From contig CM064861.1 of assembly GCA_032719365.1 (NCBI GenBank), positions 76,938,863-77,002,862 on the forward strand: DNA of 64,000 nucleotides, given 5' to 3'. A program made the translations under genes and the position numbers. The notes beneath the pieces were generated by a model that saw only the letters and a list, made by a program, of their open reading frames with translations, was not told the origin of the DNA and did no database searches. Source of the DNA: Prinsepia uniflora. Taxonomy: Eukaryota; Streptophyta; Magnoliopsida; Rosales; Rosaceae. Below are positions 1 through 10,229 of the stretch, piece after piece; the first letter of the stretch is position 1, and the number at the start of each line of letters is the position of its first letter.

Positions 1-20
1 ATTTACAGTTATTAAATATT

Positions 21-426
21 TTATTATTTTTAATTACGTAATTTTGTAATTATTGCTGTATTCAACTTTGTAGGCCACCATGGTGGAGGACGAGCAACAG
101 ACTAAGGAACAGTTGACCAAGCAACAACCTGAGGTCCCACTGCAAGACCAACTACCGGATCCTAGGACGTCGATTGGCATCCTGAAGCTCCATCTTGGCC
201 GACGACCAAGATGGAGGACGTAATTTTGATTACGTAATTTTATTATTTTTAATTACGTAATTTTGTAATTATTGCTGTATTCAACTTTGTAGGCCACCAT
301 GGTGGAGGACGTGCAACAGACTAAGGAACAGTTGACCAAGCAACAACCTGAGGTCCCACTGCAAGACCAACTACCGGATCCTAGGACGTCGATTGGCATC
401 CTGAAGCTCCATCTTGGCCGACGACC
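21..426 (+). repeat. Direct duplication of about 187 bp (21-207 and 240-426)
   Basis: The intron end, acceptor site and first coding stretch of the CACTA exon occur twice, 219 bp apart, nearly identical. They are separated by a 30-bp spacer that itself repeats short pieces (GATGGAGGACGTAATTTT). The near identity suggests a recent event inside the transposon. Confidence 0.85.
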
Positions 427-742
427 CGGGAAAGTTGTCCGGGGCGCTGGAGCGGGGCTCTTTCGAGACGTTGCTAGCCGATCCTCGAGTTCATCTCGGG
501 GAGTTAATCTCGAGGAGGTCACTCAGCTGCGGGGTAACTTGGAGGCCCTTCAAGCGGAAAATATGGAGCTTAAGGCTGGCCATGCACGCCTCGAGGCCCA
601 ATAGGCAGTTATGCACGCACAGCTTGCAATGTTTTTCACCCAAATGGGTCAGCGTATGCTTGATGTCAATGGCACACCCTCCCAGTTGGATCCTAGTCAG
701 CAGCCTGCCCGGGATGATGCTCACCAACCACCGAACAATTAG
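293..742 (+). pseudogene. C-terminal exon of a CACTA-type transposon protein (degenerate)
   Basis: An exon appears to begin after the acceptor TTTGTAG at 286-292. It reads from ATG 299 with a glutamine/leucine-rich, coiled-coil-like stretch (LRGNLEALQAENMELKAGH, about residues 77-95). Plant CACTA second-ORF (Transposase_24-like) proteins often end in such a helix followed by a methionine-rich tail. An in-frame TAG at 602-604 interrupts it; the frame then continues through a FFTQMGQRML segment to a second TAG at 740-742. The first stop is explained by CAG to TAG. The assignment rests mainly on position inside a CACTA element and on composition. Confidence 0.5.
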
Positions 743-924
743 AACTTCATTAGGTTTTTTTTTTAATTATGTAAAATTATTGCATTTTTTTAATATATAT
801 TAGATTTAATTTTCTTTTAATTATAATTTTTATTATGTTTTAATATTATTTCCATTTATTTATATATATAATATTGCATAAATATAATTATTCAAATATT
901 AAAATAATTAATAAAAAATATTTA

Positions 925-1197
925 AACGCTTGCCCGGCGCACATCCGCCAGGCAATGTCGGATCTGGCCCGGTACATCTCCGTTGGGCAAACCTCGCGTG
1001 CCTCGTATTTTCCGACTACGTTGACTAACTATTTGATCGGCGGACCATCATAATCCGCCAGGCGAAACCTTTGCCCGAGGAGGCCAACTCGACGCAGTTG
1101 GCCCGACGGAGATGCGCCGGGCTAACGTTTGTCCGGCGCACGGTGAGGTTAGCTCGGCGGAGCCCCTCCGCCGGGCAAACCCTATTTTGTTGTAGTG
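925..1197. repeat. CACTA subterminal repeat block and terminal inverted repeat
   Basis: This GC-rich block stands out against AT-rich surroundings. It has at least eight degenerate copies of a GCCCGGCGGA / TCCGCCGGGC motif in both orientations and ends in TGTAGTG at 1191-1197. In CACTA elements such arrays bind the element's own regulatory protein. That role here is inference. Confidence 0.75.
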
Positions 1198-1200
1198 CAA

Positions 1201-1728
1201 GGAAGGTGCTAATGATTAGATGCAATGCATTAGAGGGATTTGTAACACCTATCAAGGTGTTACTTTGGAAATCCCTTGTTTGGTTGTTTTGTTATGCTCA
1301 TGTGGAATATGTGCTCCCTTGCTAGTAACTCAATTAGTTACTCACAAGCACTCCATTCAATCGTTTGTAATGCATATATTACTAATATAGCTTAAATCCG
1401 TTGGTACTAAGTTCCTCTTTTAAACATACCCTTAAGGATACATTGGCTTAGAAATGCTTCAAGAATGTTTCATCTATAATTATTCTGAACCGTAGTTCAG
1501 GTGTAAAGATTCAAAAAAATCCCTCCACCGGAAATTGAGAACCATAGTACTTTGAGCAATTCACCATGCTTTTGAACTAACACTATTAATAAATATCTGA
1601 CCACCAAGGCACTTTTCATGTAAATGTATGTTTTTTTAGGACATTTAAAAGGGACATATGATATGTCTCCTGCCTGAGTTGATGATGCTGCAATTATTTT
1701 CCTAAGATCTTTCCTATCCGTTTTGCAG
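1201..1728 (+). other. Intron sequence 5' of GRDP exon A
   Basis: AT-rich sequence with no coding signal, between the CACTA end and the exon A acceptor TTTTGCAG at 1721-1728. No earlier GRDP exon was recognised in it, so the upstream exons must lie before the window. Confidence 0.55.
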
Positions 1729-2267
1729 GTTCTTATGGAGTTTGTGGAAGTTACGAACTTACCTGCAGGGTACAAAGGAAGTCTCTTTGTCTCATTTCGT
1801 AAGGCCCAAAATGATATATTCTTTGACGCCAAACGGAGTATGAGTATTTTTTCTGAGTCTGGAGAGAAACAGGTTGCTCATTTCCAGTGTGAACGTACTG
1901 GAGAGCTGCTTTTTGAACTGATATCCCATTCACGTTCTCACCTACCATTGACAGGGGCCTATAAGACATTAGGTTCTACTTCCTTCTCACTTCAAGACTT
2001 TCTGGTTCCACTCTTTAAATTAGATGCAGAAAAATGGTTAAAGGTAGGGCCAAGTTCTGGAAATGTGAATTCAAAACCAATATGCCTAAGAATTGCTGTG
2101 TCTTTTACTGTTCCAACCTTAGCACAACACAAACTGCACATGGTTCGGTCTAGACCAATGTAAAAAATTTCTTGCTTTTTCACCCTTCCTGGGAAGGCTT
2201 TAGATGCCAAGAATTTTGCACATGTGATAGATGAAACTGGCACAAAGCTTATCAGCCTGCAAATGAG
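1729..2267 (+). pseudogene. GRDP: GRDP exon A (middle domain), with internal stop
   Basis: Acceptor TTTTGCAG precedes 1729 and donor GAG|GTATGC follows 2267. The frame encodes a beta-rich conserved segment with motifs such as EFVEVTNLPAGYKG, GEKQVAHFQCERTGELLFEL and PICLRIAVSF. Near the end, TAA at 2161-2163 falls between SRPM and KISCFFTLPGKA, which belong together in the family. The frame stays open on both sides of the stop and runs on to the splice donor. A single C-to-A change of a serine codon would explain it, so this reads as a nonsense mutation and not the true end of the protein. Confidence 0.8.
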
Positions 2268-2739
2268 GTATGCATTTTCTTGTGTGCATGTGAGAATGAT
2301 GAATACACGCATGTGATTCCCTCTCTCTGTTACTAGGACTCAGATTTTTTTTTTCTCTTAAGAAATTGTTTGTATGCATGCCTATATAGTGTGAAGCAAA
2401 TGAATTCCTAAAACCAATACTATGGACATCCATATGAATTTTTAGGTTCAAGTGGATACAGGCTTAAGTGGAAGTTCAATATCCACCCTATGTGCTTCTC
2501 CAATGTGCGAAACTGAGAAATTATATTTACAATAGCATGAATAAAGTTAAACCCATGATAAACATTGATTGACTACCTTCCACTACACATGATAACGTTT
2601 CTAGTTATGAAGCTTATTTGTGTCGCCAGGTTATAAATAATTTTCTAAGAATTCAATTTGATTTGTCAATTCTATCGGTAGAAAGCAAAGCTGTAGATTA
2701 TGTCAAATTCATAAGCACTTGCTAAAAGAACTTAGTAAT

Positions 2740-2836
2740 TGTTAGTGTTTAAGCAAATCACTGGGAAGTGACTTGCCACGATGCCAAGTGGCAGGTGACA
2801 AATGTAAAATGTGTGAGTGTGTGATTCAATGTAATC

Positions 2837-2874
<38 letters not shown>

Positions 2875-3424
2875 ATTCTGTTAGTGAATGCAAGTGTGTG
2901 AGAGTGGTGCATTGAATGAAAAACAGCAAAGAAAGTGTGAGTGTGTGAGCTATAAAGGTGCTGAGGTGTGCTGAGGTCACACTCAGTTTCTAACCGATTT
3001 CACAGTGAGTGTGTGAGTGTGAAATGCACGGGTATATGTGATTGTATGATGCGGTTTGCAATCTAATGAGATAACAGAGAATAGAACTCAGGGGTAGGGT
3101 TATTCTACAGTGAGAATTCACAAAGAAATCAGCACCATCTCATTCACACAAATTCACAAACACTTGGTGTGCACAATTGTTCATTACACTCATCATCAAA
3201 TTTTCACAGTCCAATTCACCAGAATTACAGAGAAGGAGGAATTCTTATCTACTCTAGCCTAAACCAATCGAGCTAATCTCGATACATCAGCTAGGGAGTT
3301 AAGGACGTAGAAGTAGTGTACCTGTTAAGTGGTTGAGTGAACTTCCGAAATCCTTCTCTGTGGTCTTGATCGATTGTTGTAACCTGCAAATCCCTCTGGA
3401 TCCTTGGGAGTGCCACTGCGAACA
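2740..3424 (+). repeat. Copia 5' LTR
   Basis: 685 bp, TGTTAGTGTTTAAGC to CTGCGAACA. It contains a (GT)n run near 2838-2871 and a GAGCTATAAAGG TATA-like stretch near 2950 that could be the element's promoter. Confidence 0.92.
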
Positions 3425-3436
3425 TGGTATCAGAGT
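3425..3436 (+). other. Copia primer binding site
   Basis: TGGTATCAGAGT directly after the 5' LTR matches the plant initiator-methionine tRNA primer site (TGGTATCAGAGC) except for the last base. Confidence 0.85.
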
Positions 3437-3512
3437 AGTAAGTTCTACTGTCTCTGGGACGTGGTGAAGCTGTGAAGGAAAAGCTACACGGTTGCTTGTG
3501 AATCAAGGCACG

Positions 3513-6500
3513 ATGGCTGGAACTGGTGGTGATCCTAAGCTGCCAGTTTTCACATGAATCAATTTTGATTTCTTGAATATCAAAATGAAAACAGCACTTA
3601 AAGAAACTGATCTATGGAAGATTGCTGATCAATGAGTAGCTGATGTGGAGTATGATAGTAATGATGAAGAGATAGAAATGGCACAGACCAAGGCATATCA
3701 TATCAGAAATGCCAAGGCCTTGAACCTGATCCAAAATGCAGTCTCTGAGGAAATTTTCCCCAGGGTTTCAAATGAAGAAAGTGCTAAGAAGGCTTGGGAT
3801 ATTCTGAAACAAGAATTCAGAAGGGATCCTAAGGTAAGGGTAGTTAAACTTCAATCACTACGAAGGGATTTTGAATATACTAGAGAAGGCATTCTCTAGC
3901 ATGAGTATGCAAAACCAGCCCAGAGGACATTCTGGAGGAACTCAGGGAGGATACAAGAAGAAGTTTCCTAGTAAAACCTAGAATTTCAATAAGAGCATAT
4001 TTGGTGCTAAGGACAAACAGGAGTCTGAAGCTCAGAAGAGTGAGGAAAAGGACTCTAGACCAACCTGCAAGACCTATGACAGAAAGCATTTTTGTACTTG
4101 CTGGACCAAGAACAAATTTAAGTGTTTTAAGTGTGGAAAGCTGGGCCACATTGCTAAAGACTGCAGAGTTAAGCAGAATGCACATATGGCACAGCAGGTG
4201 AAAGAACCAGAGAAGAAAATGGAAGGAAATTTGTTATATGCATGTCACTCAGCCTCTGTTGAGAAGAATACTGAAATTTGGTACATTGACAGTGGTTGTA
4301 GCAACCACATGACAGGTCATGAATCCCTACTGTCTGATATTAACAGGACATTGAATGTGAAGGTGAAAATGGGGACAAGTGAACTGGTTCAAACTGCTGG
4401 AAAGGGGTCTCTGCAAGTCCACACTAGCCAAGGTAACAAGTACATCAGAGATGTCATGCTTGTACCTGGTTTGGATGAAAATTTACTGAGTGTGGGACAA
4501 ATGATTGAGCATGGCTACTGTCTAGTGCTTGGAGATCAGGCAGTGGAAGTGTATGAAGATATGGAAATGCAACATAAAATTGCGTAGTGTTTGGAGATCA
4601 GGCAGTGGAAGTGTATGAAGATATGGAAATGCAACATAAAATTGCGTAGTGTTTGGAGATCAGGCAGTGGAAGTGTATGAAGATATGGAAATGCAGCATA
4701 AAATTGCAAAGGTTCCTATGACAGGGAGCAGATGTTTTAAGTTGTCCCTGGATTATGGTTTTCATGTGGCTAGGAAAGCTGAAGCAAAGGAGGATTTCGA
4801 GCTATGTCACAGAAGATATGGGCATCTGAATCACTCAAGTCTTCAGATGTTAAGTCAAAATGATATGGTAGTTGCACTACCAAAGTTGGTCGGGGACAAA
4901 GTTTTGTGTGAAGGATGTATCACAGGGAAGTTTCATGTGACTCCCTTTGACATTGAAGAAGCATGGAGGGAATCAATGCCATTAGAACTCATACATTCTG
5001 ATGTATGCGGGCCAATGCAAATAGAAACTTTTGGTTGTAATCTCTATTTCCTTACTTTTATAGATGATCATACAAGAATATGTTGGACCTATTTTCTTAG
5101 ACACAAGGCAGGAGTGCTAAATGTGTTTAAGAAGTTTAAAGCTACTGTTGAGCTGCAAAGTGGATTCAAAGTGAAGAAACTAAGAAGTGATAGGGGAGGA
5201 GAGTACACATCAAATATTTTCAAGGAGTTCTGTGATGAACATGGAATTGAGAGGCAACTAACTGTTGCTTACTCTCCTCAGCAAAATGGTGTTGCTGAGA
5301 GGAAGAATAGGACAATTGTAGAGATGGCAAAGTCCATGCTACACAGTAAGAAGCTACCCTATGAGTTTTAGGGTGAGGCAGTGAGCACTGCAGTATACAT
5401 CCTCAATAGAAGTTCTACAAAGGCTGTGCAAGAAAAGACACATTTTGAGAAGTTCTCAGGGAGAAGGCCAGGTGTCTCACACCTGAAGATATTTGGAAGT
5501 ATATGCTATCTGCATATTTCAAAACAGAAAAGAAAAAAACTGGATGAATCAGGAGAAAAGAGGATATTTGTAGGATATGGGAGTTGTGAAAAGGGTTATA
5601 TAGTCTACAATCTAGCTACAAAAAAGGTGGTACTGTTCAAGAGTGTGATATTTATTGAAGAAGGGCGCTGAGATTGGAGAGAAGCCTCAAGTTCTCAGAC
5701 TTATGTTCATGTGCCAATGAACTTAGAAGAAACTCAAGCAAGCTCTGAAGTATATACCTCCAACTCTCAGAACTCAAGTCCAAGCAATGGAGCCGGTCCT
5801 GGTGCTAGTCCTAGTGCTAGTACTAATTCAAGTCACACGAGCGGTTCTGAATCCAGGGGGAGACCAATGAGAGTACCAGTGATACTCCAATGAGATTGAG
5901 AAGCCTCAGTGACATCTATGCTAGATGTCACATGAGCGTCATAGAACCTGAAAGCTTCAGTGAGGCCTCTCAAGACACAGCATGGAAGAAGGTAATGAAA
6001 GCTGAACTGCTAATGATTGAAAATAATGACACTTGGGAATTAAATGATAGGCCACTTGACAAGCCTGTTATTGGAGTGAAATGGATATACAAAACTAAGT
6101 TAAACATGGATGGATCTGTTCAGAAGCATAAGGCAAGACTTGTAGCTAAGGGGCATGCTCAGAAACTAGGGGTTGATTTCAATGAAACCTTTGCCCCTGT
6201 GGCAAGGTTGGATACCATCAGAACCCTAATTGCCCTAGCAGCACAAAAAGAATGGAAATTGTTCCAACTTAATGTGAAATCTACTTTCTTAAATGGTGTA
6301 TTGGAAGAGGAAGTGTATGTTGACCAACATGAGGGGTATGAAGTAAAGGGCAGTGAATAAAAGATTTACAGATTAAGAAAGGCTTTCTATGGGCTCAAGC
6401 AAGCACCACAGGCCTGGTATGGGGAGATTGATGACCATTTGCTAAAATGTGGTTTTGAGAGAAGCACCAGTGAGGCTACATTGTATTTGAAGGACAGGAA

Positions 6501-7487
6501 GGGTGAAGGAACTCTCATTGTGTCTATCTATGTAGATGACATTGTCTACACAGGTGATAGTGAGGATCTGATGGTTAATTTTAAGCAGGACATGATGAGC
6601 AGATATGAGATGACAGACTTGGGGCTACTGCATCATTTCCTAGGGATGGGAGTTCTGCAATCTAGTAGTGGAGTCTACATACATCAAAGGAAGTATGCAG
6701 AGACTTTGCTAAGGAAATTTGGCCTACAAGGATGTAAACCAGTAAGCACTCCTCCAGCTACAAATGACAGGTTACAAAGAGAAAATGGACATAAAGAGGC
6801 AGATGAACAACTATACAGGTAGATTGTGGGAAGTTTGTTGTATTTGATAGCAACCAGACCTGATGTTATGTTTGCAGCAAGTCTATTATCTAGATTTATG
6901 CGCAATCCCACAAGAAAACATATTAGCACTACAAGAAGGGTCTTGAGGTATGTGCAGGGGACTTTAGACTATGGTTTGGAATACAAGAAAGGGAAAACGA
7001 CAACCTTGATTGGTATTTGTGATAGCGACTGGGGAGGGTCACTGGATGATAGTAAGAGCACTTCTGGGTATGCTTTTACTTTTGGAATTGCCATTTTTTC
7101 ATGGGCAACAGTAAAACAGACAAGTGTGGCCCTATCTACTGTAGAGGCTGAGTATGTCAGTGCCTCTAAGGCAACAACTCAGGTCATATGGCTCAGGTTT
7201 GTGTTGCAGGATTTTGGTGAGGAACAACTAAACCCTACAGCTCTCATGTGTGATAGCATGTCTGCTATAGCTATGGCTAGAAATCCAGTGTTCCATCAAA
7301 GGACTAAACACATCAGTAGAAAATTTCATTTCATCGGGGAAGCACTACAGAATGGTGAGATCATGATTCAATACTGCAACACTGAAGAACAGATTGCAGA
7401 TATTTTTACTAAGGCCCTACCTAAGCCTAGATTTTGCTACCTAAGCAAATTGCTGGGGGTGGTTCCAGTGATTTGCTTAGGAGGGGC
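3513..7487 (+). pseudogene. Copia gag-pol polyprotein remnant
   Basis: From ATG 3513 the frame reads gag (stops near 3556 and 3634), with a zinc knuckle CFKCGKLGHIAKDC near 4130. The stretch between them looks internally deleted. A protease motif DSGCSNHMTG lies near 4290. Integrase follows, with pre-integrase HHCC (CHRRYGHLNHSS), HSDVCGP, RSDRGGEYTS and PQQNGVAERKN, to a TAG at 5369. RT shows KARLVAKGHAQ and YVDD near 6530. RNase H ends near 7470. The RT motif usually read as LDVKSAFLNG is LNVKSTFLNG here, so a catalytic Asp is Asn. Further stops lie at 6358 and 6820, and a 62-bp triplication breaks the protease-integrase junction. It cannot make a functional polyprotein. Confidence 0.92.
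4523..4708 (+). repeat. 62-bp sequence repeated three times in tandem inside copia pol
   Basis: Units at 4523, 4585 and 4647 are almost identical. Each begins TAGTG(C/T)TTGGAGATCAGG and ends AAAATTGC. 62 is not a multiple of three, so each added copy shifts the frame and brings in a TAG. Confidence 0.95.
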
Positions 7488-8190
7488 TGTTAGTGTTTAA
7501 GCAAATCACTGGGAAGTGACTTGGCACGATGCCAAGTGGATTGCCAAGTGGCAGGTGACAAATGTAAAATGTGTGTGTGTGATTCAATGTAATCATGTGT
7601 GTGTGATTCAATGTAATCGTGTGTGTGTGTGTGTGTGTGCATTCTGTTAGTGAATGCAAGTGTGTGTGAGTGGTGCATTGAATGAAAAACAGAAAAGAAA
7701 GTGTGAGTGTGTGAGCTATAAAGGTGCTGAGGTGTGCTGAGGTCACACTCAGTTTCTAAACGAATTCAAAGTGAGTGTGTGAGTGTGAAATGCACGGGTA
7801 TATGTGATTGTATGATGCAGTTTGCAGTCTAATGAGAAAATAGAGAATAGAACTCAGGGGTAGTGTTATTCTACACTCAAAATTTACAAAGAAATTAGCA
7901 TCATCTCATTCACACAAATTCACAAACACTTGGTGTGCACAATTGTTCATTACATTCATCATCACATTTTCACAGTCCAATTCACCACAATTACAGAGAA
8001 GGAAGAAATCCTATCTACTCTAGCCTAAACCAATCGAGCTAATCTCGATACATCAGCTAGGGAGTTAAGGAGGTAGAAGTAGTGTACCTGCTAAGTGGTT
8101 GAGTGAACTTCCAAAATCCTTCTATGTGGTCTTGATCGATTGTTGCAACCTGCAAGTCCCTCTGCATCCTTGGGAGTGCCACTTCTAACA
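7488..8190 (+). repeat. Copia 3' LTR
   Basis: 703 bp, TGTTAGTGTTTAAGC to ACTTCTAACA. A GATTGCCAAGTG insertion and an expanded GTGTGTGATTCAATGTAATC repeat (7567-7640) distinguish it from the 5' LTR. The purine tract AGGAGGGGC lies at 7479-7487. Confidence 0.92.
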
Positions 8191-8319
8191 GTAATCTGTC
8201 TTCTTTTCCTGATGGATAGTGCTTCCTAGTGTTACCTATTTGATACAACTTTGAGGAATGATTGCAACTTTCTACGTATATAATAAAATTTATTTTTCTC
8301 GGCTGGATTGTATTTACAG

Positions 8320-8515
8320 GAATCCTGAGAAGGAAAAGACAAGGACAAACACCACTTATAGGAAAGAGGTGATTGGAATTACCAAGTCTAGAAAAATATC
8401 TACTCTTGCGGAGTTTGTAGGAAGCGGGTGGTCCTTGATGGATTCTTGCTGGTCCCTTTACCCTCAAAACAATTCCAAGGATGGGCACCTGTTTGTTCTT
8501 CAGGGAAAAAAGATG
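8320..8515 (+). pseudogene. GRDP: GRDP exon B
   Basis: Acceptor GTATTTACAG ends at 8319 and donor ATG|GTATGATC follows 8515. The first G completes an Arg codon begun by the last two bases of exon A. The exon encodes a GITKSRKISTLAEFVGSGWS / GHLFVLQGKKM segment with no stop. It lies in the short gap between the copia element (ending 8190, duplication to 8195) and the gypsy element (starting 8579). Those 124 and 58 bp of intron are all that remain next to the exon. Confidence 0.8.
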
Positions 8516-8578
8516 GTATGATCTAATTATAGAGGTTTTATAGTCCAGAACAAATAGTATAGAGCCTTTTAGTTATTC

Positions 8579-10194
8579 TGTCAGGACCCGTCCCAAATAT
8601 CACCTCGATACCCGGGACGAACCCTGCTCCCGTCTGACAATCACACTTAAAGTACCAAAATAACCTCAACACAACCATAAGCATAACTATCAGACAAGGG
8701 AGTAAATAAAATACAACCGTAAGTCAGAGCAAAGTTTATACAAAGCAGGCACAAAATCCTACTAGGGCTAATCTCGCAACGGAAGAACGTCGTAAGCTTT
8801 ATGCCTCGGATCCTGCCTCAACGTTTACCCCAGCGCTATCACCACGACCTGGAGGGAAAGTTTAAAACAAAAGGGTGAGTGGACTAAAAGAAATAAAAGT
8901 TTTCAAAAACCATTTAACATCAAACTAGGGTTATGAAAACCAGAAGATTTTTCCCTCCGTTTTAAAAACATGCATGCCTAACGAAGTATCAGAAAACCAC
9001 GTCATAAAACAATATCATTAATATGCTAAGATCGTATCATAAAATCAAATCCACAAATATCAAAGTCCGATCAAACCTGCTGGGTCTATCCGAGTCTTTA
9101 AACTCAACCAGGCCTCAAATGTAATCCAAGTCTTTAAACTCTCGAGTCTTTAAACTCAATAGGCCGACGGGGGTAATACCGTAAATATCCGAGTCTTTAA
9201 ACTCCCGAGTCTTTAAACTCAATCCGGGCCCGTCCCACGTCAATCAGAATCCGGGTCTTTAAACCAAATATCCAGATCCAGCAAATCCAATCCAAAAACC
9301 AATTAAAAACCAAGTCTCAATCCATATCCAAACCCGAATCCGAAACCTTCGGTCCGAAGCCCTTCCACCACACGGTACAACCACCGCCTCAGTCCCACGG
9401 CTCCTCTGTTTTCTCAGAAACTCAACCTCACCTCCGTCGTGTATCCGTGCACGATCTCATTCCCAAAACTCGATCACCAACCTCCTCTCTTCTTTCTTTC
9501 ACTCTCACAACTCACTAAATTCTCACACACACCCTGAATCGATCACCCACTCTCAATTTCTTCCTCTCTGTTTCTGTTGCTCAACCCAAAACACACGATT
9601 TTGAACGAGAACAATATGTGGCCGTGTGTAGTTTAGGCTGTCCTAGAACCCTCTAGTTCTCTCCCACGTGTCCACTTCCTATGGACCAAAACTAAAATAT
9701 CCCAATCCACTATTGCCACTTGTTCTGATCTGATTGGGCATAAGGGAAAAGACCAAATTGCCCCTAGTGTTAATAATTTACCGTTTTACCCTCAAACTTT
9801 CCAGACCCACAACTATTCCTTTCGACGTCCAATGACAGCGTGCCGCCTGTCGTTGTACTCAGGACGTCGAGACCCAGCTAACGGTCCTCAGTCTACGTGA
9901 AAATCACAAGTCCACTAAAAAGTCAACATTTTCCTCGACTAGTCCAAATTACGGTAACGCCCTCAATCTTCCGAACATCATAACATTTTCTCCGAGTGTC
10001 CGAATCGGACCTGCCACCTTTCTATGGACTCGTGACGTCCTAAAGTACATCACGGTCAATGGTCAACACTCATCCAACCTATAAAACAAAAAGTCAACTT
10101 TTGACACACTATTCATAAGGGCAAAATCGTCCTTTTATACAAATCTTTTTACAAAATTACATTTATACCCTTCCCAAAGGTACGGGTTGTTACA
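8579..10194 (-). repeat. Gypsy 3' LTR (element orientation)
   Basis: 1616 bp. It contains a run of about seven copies of an ATCCGAGTCTTTAAACTCAA motif at 9080-9250. The polypurine tract, read on the minus strand as TTTTTAGGGGGGTAGA, adjoins it at about 10196-10212. Confidence 0.92.
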
Positions 10195-10229
10195 ATCTAC
10201 CCCCCTAAAAAGAATTTCGTCCCCGAAAT

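Larger units (their letters stand above)
1..1197 (+). mobile_element. CACTA (En/Spm) DNA transposon, right-hand part
   Basis: The element runs in from before the window and ends at 1197. Its last bases, read on the minus strand, begin CACTACAACAAAATAGGG, the classic CACTA terminus. It is preceded inward (925-1187) by GC-rich subterminal motifs of the type CCGCCGGGCAAA in both orientations, typical of this superfamily. The bases after the end (CAA, 1198-1200) would be the 3-bp target duplication, but the other end is outside the window and cannot be compared. The body is AT-rich between the coding part (to 742) and the subterminal repeats. The element probably lies upstream of, or in an earlier intron of, the GRDP gene. 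The terminus is strong evidence; the exact family is unknown. Confidence 0.85.
2740..8190 (+). mobile_element. Ty1/copia LTR retrotransposon, complete but degenerate
   Basis: It starts TGTTAG and ends CTAACA and is flanked by a perfect 5-bp duplication GTAAT (2735-2739 and 8191-8195). It has two LTRs (2740-3424 and 7488-8190), a methionine-tRNA-type primer site right after the first LTR, and an AGGAGGGGC purine tract before the second. The internal region keeps the copia order of gag, protease, integrase, RT and RNase H, but with many stops. It sits in a GRDP intron in the gene's orientation. The LTRs differ by microsatellite length and scattered substitutions, so it is not a fresh insertion. 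Confidence 0.95.

Noticed and set aside
2732..2980. Histidine/threonine-repeat open frame on the minus strand (also 7477-7746, 16944-17411, 46394-46684)
   Set aside because: These are translations of CA/TG microsatellites or of the antisense of Gly-rich codons.
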